A stretch of 64,000 nucleotides of DNA, from assembly GCA_024509875.1 (NCBI GenBank), contig JAMPIV010021232.1:186001-250000 (forward strand), in the 5' to 3' direction. Within the stretch, counting starts at the first letter, position 1. The number at the start of each line of letters is the position of its first letter. This DNA is from Oreohelix idahoensis (Eukaryota > Mollusca > Gastropoda > Stylommatophora > Oreohelicidae). Of the stretch, positions 1 to 64,000 are shown piece after piece. A program made the translations under genes and the position numbers. Below the pieces are notes generated by a model that saw nothing but the letters and a program-made list of their open reading frames with translations, searched no databases and was not told where the DNA came from.

Positions 1-182
1 TCCTTTCTTTGATTTTTATCCAGACATTTTGTAGTCTGGCATAAATTCTTCTTTCACAGATTCTTCTTTATCGTTTGTTGGTGTATAACACTGGTTGATG
101 TTTATATTTATTTTCTTTTTGGCTGTTTTAAACATTGCTGTTATAATTTGAGGTCCCTTTGCTTCCCATTCTATAAGTGGAG
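1..182 (-). mobile_element. RTE-type LINE fragment, endonuclease region
   Basis: Read on the minus strand this matches the endonuclease part of the longer RTE copy (its positions about 22870-23035), including a degenerate form of the TAKKKINVNVIQCYAPTND stretch. It abuts the mariner remnant directly and is open at the window edge. Confidence 0.7.
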
Positions 183-929
183 CATATCAATGTACATTTC
201 CTTGTTAACCGTTCAGCCTTCAGGAATGAATTCATGGTAGGCAATACCCTGAGAATAGAAAAAAACTTCCAACATAACTTTTCCTTTGCTCTTGTCCAAA
301 TGAAATTTCTGTGTCCGGGGAGATGAGGGTGATTTCCATTCAGAGGACTGACATTTTGTCTGCGGATCGTACAAAAAAACACCTTGTCTCGTCTCCTGTG
401 ATTATGTTCTTGAGAAAATTGCTATCTTGATCAGCCACAGTGATTAGGTCTCCTGCCAGTGTCAATCTCGTTTCTTTCTGTTCAGGAGATAACATTTTGG
501 GAACCACGTGTTGACAAACACGGTGCATGTGCAGTTCATTGTGGAGAATACTGTGGCAACTTCCAGCTGATATTCCAACTTCTGAGGCTATTTTCTCTAC
601 ACTAAGCCTTCTGTCAACACGAACAACATTCCGAACAAGCTCAATGTTTTCATTGTTTACCAAGGTAGGTGGTCGTACGCTACGTCGATCATCATCGACA
701 CTAACACAACCTTCACGGATTGCTTGTGCCACTCAAAAACTTGCGATTTCTTCATTGCGGTATCACCATATGCTTTATTAAGCAAGGTTACTGTCTCTGA
801 GGGTGACTTCTCAAGCAAAACACAAAATTTGACATTTGTACATTGTTCAATCAAAGACATTTTCAACTCCGACGATGCTACGTGCACACCACACAAACAA
901 ACTTCTGTAACTTCTGTTCGAGAGTACAT
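183..929 (-). pseudogene. Mariner transposase, truncated and frameshifted
   Basis: The reading from 929 downwards gives a mariner N-terminus (KFCVLLEKSPSETVTLLNKA, then FEWHKQ). Near 715 the frame shifts, and the product continues as SVDDDRRSVRPPT and then the helix-turn-helix stretch EKIASEVGISAGSCHSIL. The first catalytic aspartate is present in ITGDET. Homology continues in another frame through SPSSPRTQK and on to about position 183, then stops before the second and third catalytic acidic residues. Intact mariner transposases are about 345 residues, so roughly the last third is absent. It cannot encode an active enzyme. Confidence 0.75.
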
Positions 930-1010
930 TTGAAGGTTACATCAGCCATGTCGTTTCCTCAAGGTCACTACCAACTTATAAAACTATAATCTCCATGACA
1001 TTATCACTCA
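183..1010 (-). mobile_element. Decayed mariner element
   Basis: The minus strand carries an N-terminal and central mariner transposase remnant. At the low-coordinate end it meets the RTE fragment abruptly, so the C-terminal part is missing. The outer terminal repeats were not identified and the 930-1010 boundary is approximate. Confidence 0.65.
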
Positions 1011-1049
1011 TTCAAACATGAGTCGACTATTCCGGGTACTTTTTGAAGC

Positions 1050-1605
1050 TACCTCATATATGGTGGCGAGACATGGACAACCTATGCTAAGCAAGAAAGA
1101 AGGCTCAAAACCTTCCATCTACGGTGTCTATGCCACATGCTCGGCATTTCGTGGAAAGATAAAGTGACAAATGTCGAGGAGTTGCCACGTGCTGGCCTTC
1201 AAAGCATGTATACACTGCTTAGACAGCGCAGAGTATGCTGGCTTGGCCATGTCCGCCGCATGGAAGATGGTCGCATCCCGAAAAAATATCTTTTACAGAC
1301 AACTGGCAGATGGCAAAAGAACAGTTGGGCAACCACAGCTGAGATTCCAAGATGTGTGCAAGAGAAACATGAGGGCACTGGACATAAATCCAGCAACTTG
1401 GGAGGATGAAGCTGCTGGTCGCACCAAGTGGCGATGCTATCTACGGCGCCACCTCAGTTTGGGTGAAAAGAAGCTCACACAACGAGCAGAAGAGAGGAGA
1501 GAAAACATAGAAAGGAACACCAGGAAAATAAGCAGCTGTGGGCTTTCACCTCAGGGGTGCATTCCATAGTCAGCTATGACTGAAGGGGCTATTATTATTA
1601 TTATA
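1050..1605 (+). mobile_element. 5'-truncated LINE 3' end with an ATT-repeat tail
   Basis: The plus strand encodes the C-terminal tail of a LINE reverse transcriptase: YGGETWTTYAKQERRLKTFH, then CWLGHVRRMEDGRIPKKYL and a Trp-rich end. This is the usual tail of RTE/CR1-like elements of animals. At least one frame change interrupts it. A short (ATT)n run at about 1590-1604 is the likely 3' tail of the insertion. Everything 5' of this tail is missing. Confidence 0.75.
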
Positions 1606-1699
1606 AGCTCTAGAAAAAAAAAAAAAAAAAACATCTTATTAAGGAATATAAGTTTTATGCTTTCTTCTTATCTTGCTATGCTGTATATGTTTTTTACAG

Positions 1700-60699
<59,000 letters not shown>

Positions 60700-60889
60700 G
60701 TATTTTTGTTGTTGTTGTTTGACTAAGACTGACGAGCTTCTTGCTCTTTTGCAGCCAATACCAAGTTGAAGACTCCTTGCTATTTTCTACACTGTAGATC
60801 TAGGCTTTTCTGCCATTCCGAAATGTGTTGAGTTGAAGTCAAGAGCTCCAGTTAGGCTTGCATTTAAAGGATCATCTGGTCCCAAGCTA

Positions 60890-61200
60890 GGAGAAAGAAG
60901 CATGTGGCATACTGTGCATTGCCCGCCATCCATGGGGGCTCTCCTATTATGCAGAGCTAAAAATACTGTGCTCAGGTTCTAAGCTCTCCCAAGGAATTTG
61001 TCACGTCCTACACAGAGCCACTTCTCAGGTCCGCCTACCTATTATGGGTCCTTAGTGAGATCCTCCTGTATGCAGGCACCCAGGTAAAAGCCAGAGTTAT
61101 CTCTGGGGCTCAAGTGACTACTGCAAGCCTAATGTGCAATGCTGGGTTCTCAACATGTTTCACTACTGGGGGAATCCCTGGAAGTGTGTCAATGAGGGTG
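60890..61200 (-). mobile_element. Isolated 5'-UTR fragment of the I-type LINE family
   Basis: It matches the minus strand of 9520-9800: TGTGCATTGCCCGCCATCC, GGGGGCTCTCC, CTCTCCCAAGGAAT, CACAGAGCCACTTCTC and GTGCAATGCTGGGTTCTCA all occur in order with moderate divergence. The ORF and 3' end are not nearby. Confidence 0.75.
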
Positions 61201-61327
61201 TAATTAACGTCACAGAGGTTCACTTCCACATATACATACTACGAGGGGCGTTCAGAAAGTAATGCACCACATCGTTTTTCTCAGCTAATAATGAAGATAG
61301 AAACATGAAATTTTGCACACTTCAAAT

Positions 61328-61613
61328 TTTTTTTTTTTTTTTTTTTTCTATAACCAGCGGCACTCGAGCTTTCCGGCTCTTTCGGCCCAATGACATGTCA
61401 TTGCGAGGCTGGGGGGTCAGTGGACTTTCCTTCCAACCCGGTCAGGAGCTTCGCTCCTTCCCATCCACACGGGATTTATGTGCAGGAGCCGTTCAGATTA
61501 TTCAGTCAAATTTCCGGTCGTAAACATTTCTTCAAACGCCGACGGCCGGGTTTGAACCATGAACACCTGGTCGCCAGTACAACGTCGTAGCCATTACACC
61601 AGCGCGGCTCCCT
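61328..61613 (-). mobile_element. SINE, GGGAGCCGCG family, with poly(A) tail and TSD
   Basis: This is the minus-strand counterpart of the SINE at 2791-3066 and very similar to it over the whole length. CACACTTCAAAT flanks it at 61316-61327 and 61614-61625. The poly(A) tail shows as the T-run at 61328-61348. Confidence 0.92.
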
Positions 61614-62589
61614 CACACTTCAAATATGGCATGTGCCAGTTGTGTGCACCAAATTGCACCGCAACTGGCCAGATAATACGGCTGCCCTAAACCGTTGAAA
61701 TGGAGCGTGTTAGCAACTTGCGTTTTAACCTTTAGCACGCTGCGGGCGCCACATGGCACCGAACGTAACCTATGTTCTCCATGCTGGAGGCGCAATGTGG
61801 CGCCTTACGGATATCACCGTTTCTAGCATGAGGACTTGTGTACACGTGATTTCAGCCCCGGATGTTAAGTTCTAATGTTATTTGCAAGAGAGCTAGCTTC
61901 CGTTTCCGATCTTAAAAAAGCGATGGGTGTATCCGCATTTATTTTTTTTAAATTTGTTAAATCAAAATGAATCAGCATCAACATGCGGCCATTTTTGCTC
62001 TAATTTTATAGGATTCTGACGCCATGCGGTGGGGATGAGATTTTTGTCTTTATAAGCGCTGATATCGGTTCTCAGAATATGTTTGATGGCCGAGATGGAA
62101 ACGAAAGTAAAATGGCATTGCTAGTATGTATAATGTTAGGGGTTAGGACTAGGAATATCGGAAAGATTTAGAATTTCGGCCGAATGTCACAGCTGACGAG
62201 AGCATTTGTTGCTTTGCTACTGATGATGGGTGTAACGAAAAGATCGTCATTTGATTTGTATTGGTCTATTGGTCAAATGACTTTCATTGAGATGCAAGGG
62301 ATATGGACCCTTCGTTTGCTGGTTATTTTTTAAAATTTTTTTTTAAATTTTAAAATTAAAAAAAAAATATTTTTTTATTATTTTAAATTTTTTTTTCGTT
62401 TTTTTCATCTTTCCTTTCCTCTCTTCCTATCACATCTAATATGTACACAAACAAATTTTATATCATCAGATTCACCATTTATTTATTTATATAAATTCCA
62501 AAAATGATAGCAATTGACCAAGAAACACAAAAACTATAGAATTTCTCGTTGCTGAGAAGGAAAGGGAACATTCACAAGCGTCCGGCCAC

Positions 62590-62910
62590 ACAAGAATCCA
62601 GCAGACCTGCTTCTCCTTCACGAAAATGTGCGACCTCACACAAGTCTGGCAACACGGGAAGCAATCACCAAATTGGGTTGGACTGTACTACCCCATCCAC
62701 CCTATAGTCCCGATTTGGCACCCTCTGATTTTCATGTTTGGTCCACTTAAAGATGCACTCCGTGGGACAAGGTTTGAAGATGATGAAGGAGTGATTCATG
62801 CAGCGAAGAAATGGCTACATGATCAAGACAAAATCTGGTATGGGCTAGGAATACATGCCTTTGTTTCGCGCTGGCATAAAGCCGTACAAGTTGATGGGGA
62901 TTAGGTTGAA
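62590..62910 (+). pseudogene. Mariner transposase, C-terminal remnant
   Basis: The frame gives HENVRPHTSLATREAITKLG and PHPPYSPDLAPSDFH, then shifts near 62735 to FGPLKDALRGTRFEDDEGV and AFVSRWHKAVQVDGD. The second catalytic residue, normally Asp in HDNARPH, is Glu here. The N-terminal half was not found. It is not functional. Confidence 0.82.
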
Positions 62911-63026
62911 TAATACCGATGTTTACATGACATAACCATGTATATTTTATATAAATTTCATGCTTTTTGAATAAATAGCTCCTGAGAAAAACGATGTGGT
63001 GCATTACTTTCTGAACGCCCCTCGTA

Positions 63027-64000
63027 TAACATTGTGCTTAGCTGGTGGTCACATAAGGATGACTCCAGATATGCCTCCATGCATGTCAGGAGGTGTAAGT
63101 TATAGTACAGGGAGGAAAAAAAAACACTATTTATAAAATAGGAATATATTGTGTAATGACCACTGTCAGACCTAGACTTATACCGTGGATTTTAACACAT
63201 GACAATTATCTAATCACTGGCTCATCATCTAAGGATATGACCACAGCACAAGCTAGCTGACAATGAATAAGTTTAACACCTCTTAACAGGTAATTTCCCT
63301 TTTATTAAGACTGCACACAGAAAAAGCCACACACGGCCATCAACAAATATGAAATGCATATAAATACAAATGCCAATACCACTTGCCTAATGACAACTCA
63401 ATCTATCTGTGTCATACCCACTGACATGTCTCGATTCAATGAACCTCACAATGACTTTCGCTCACCGGCTAAGTCCTGTACTATGATAAAGCAATACTTA
63501 ATCACAAATGCCACTAGAAACTACACCACCACTTTAGAATTATGCAAATTAATCCCCACCACATGAAGAAAATGGCAAGCACTATAAATGAACAATAATG
63601 GCATACATATCCCAGCAAAAATGCTGACAGGGAACATAAAGGCGACCTGCTCGTACACTAGCCAGAACTCCACTGCCTTTTGCGCCACAATTTGTTTCCA
63701 CTTCCCTTCCGGTCAGCTGACCAAACGGGTTTTAAATTTATATCAATGTTGTCACTCTCAGCGTAACCAACCTGATATTTCGGCGAACATATATACTGTG
63801 ACAACCACTAGAGCAAAGAATTGTTCAGCTTCCTTATACTTATAATGTTCCATTTTTTTTTCCAATAACTTTTTCTCTGTGTGGCCAGATAAATTGTCAG
63901 TTTTCCCAAAAGTAGTCCACGTATGCATAGGCATCTCTGAGCTAAAAAAAAATGATGTAACTCCATATTGAGGAAAAAAAAACATGTTATTTCTGAGAAA
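63027..64000. other. Intronic or flanking sequence, nothing recognised
   Basis: No repeat, exon or terminal repeat is recognised. The start of the STAT DNA-binding domain, expected in the next exon, is not seen. Confidence 0.4.

Larger units (their letters stand above)
61242..63024 (+). mobile_element. Mariner-type element with a SINE inserted in it
   Basis: Terminal inverted repeats of about 45 bp start CGAGGGGCGTTCAGAAAGTA on the left and are mirrored at the right end, with TA at 61240-61241 and 63025-63026. A degraded transposase C-terminus is on the plus strand near the right end. The middle (about 61625-62580) is AT-rich and not recognisably transposase. Confidence 0.9.

Noticed and set aside
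60700..64000. A further STAT exon (start of the DNA-binding domain)
   Set aside because: I looked for the conserved KQPPQVLKTQTKF-type sequence in all frames and did not find it.

Overview
This is eukaryotic DNA: six spliced exons of one host gene, spread over about 59 kb of introns packed with transposable elements. Every exon is bounded by AG/GT and all five junctions keep the reading frame. I found no bacterial operons, CRISPR arrays or rRNA genes. The mix of repeats (I-type and RTE-type LINEs with short tandem tails, several tRNA-headed SINEs, Tc1 and mariner copies, Ty3/gypsy elements) suggests an invertebrate animal. A lophotrochozoan, perhaps a mollusc, seems likeliest, but that is an impression and not proven.

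The host gene (+ strand) encodes the coiled-coil domain of a STAT transcription factor, closest to the STAT5 type. Exons lie at 1700-1787, 6125-6232, 17611-17692, 47865-48004, 52796-52950 and 60538-60699. The first begins at the N-terminal edge of the coiled coil and the last stops where the DNA-binding domain should begin. The N-terminal, DNA-binding, SH2 and tyrosine-tail exons are outside the window.

Intron 1 (1788-6124) and intron 2 (6233-17610) hold SINEs with clear target-site duplications, truncated LINE 3' ends, a MITE, and a three-level nest. In the nest an RTE fragment is split by a solo LTR (7539-15068), which is split by a full-length I-type LINE (9110-14074) with one open 1284-residue EN-RT-RNase H frame.

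Intron 3 (17693-47864, 30 kb) carries a decayed RTE element (20303-23560, minus), a gypsy-like element with 2.8-3.0 kb LTRs whose pol is missing (23794-35053, minus), a stretch with many scattered small insertions that looks like poorly corrected long-read sequence (about 32330-36180), a nearly intact Ty3/gypsy element (36184-45492, plus), and an array of about 467-bp tRNA-headed units with an inverted junction (45493-47385). The plus-strand gypsy element is the most interesting object here: its integrase lies before the reverse transcriptase, the Gmr1-type order, not the usual gypsy order.

Intron 4 (48005-52795) is mostly a 3.6 kb minisatellite of about 150 copies of a 24-bp unit ending about 90 bp before the next exon. 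Intron 5 (52951-60537) holds a Tc1 element with three nonsense codons inserted at a TA microsatellite, SINEs and LINE ends. Downstream of the last exon are a LINE 5'-UTR fragment and a mariner copy split by a SINE.
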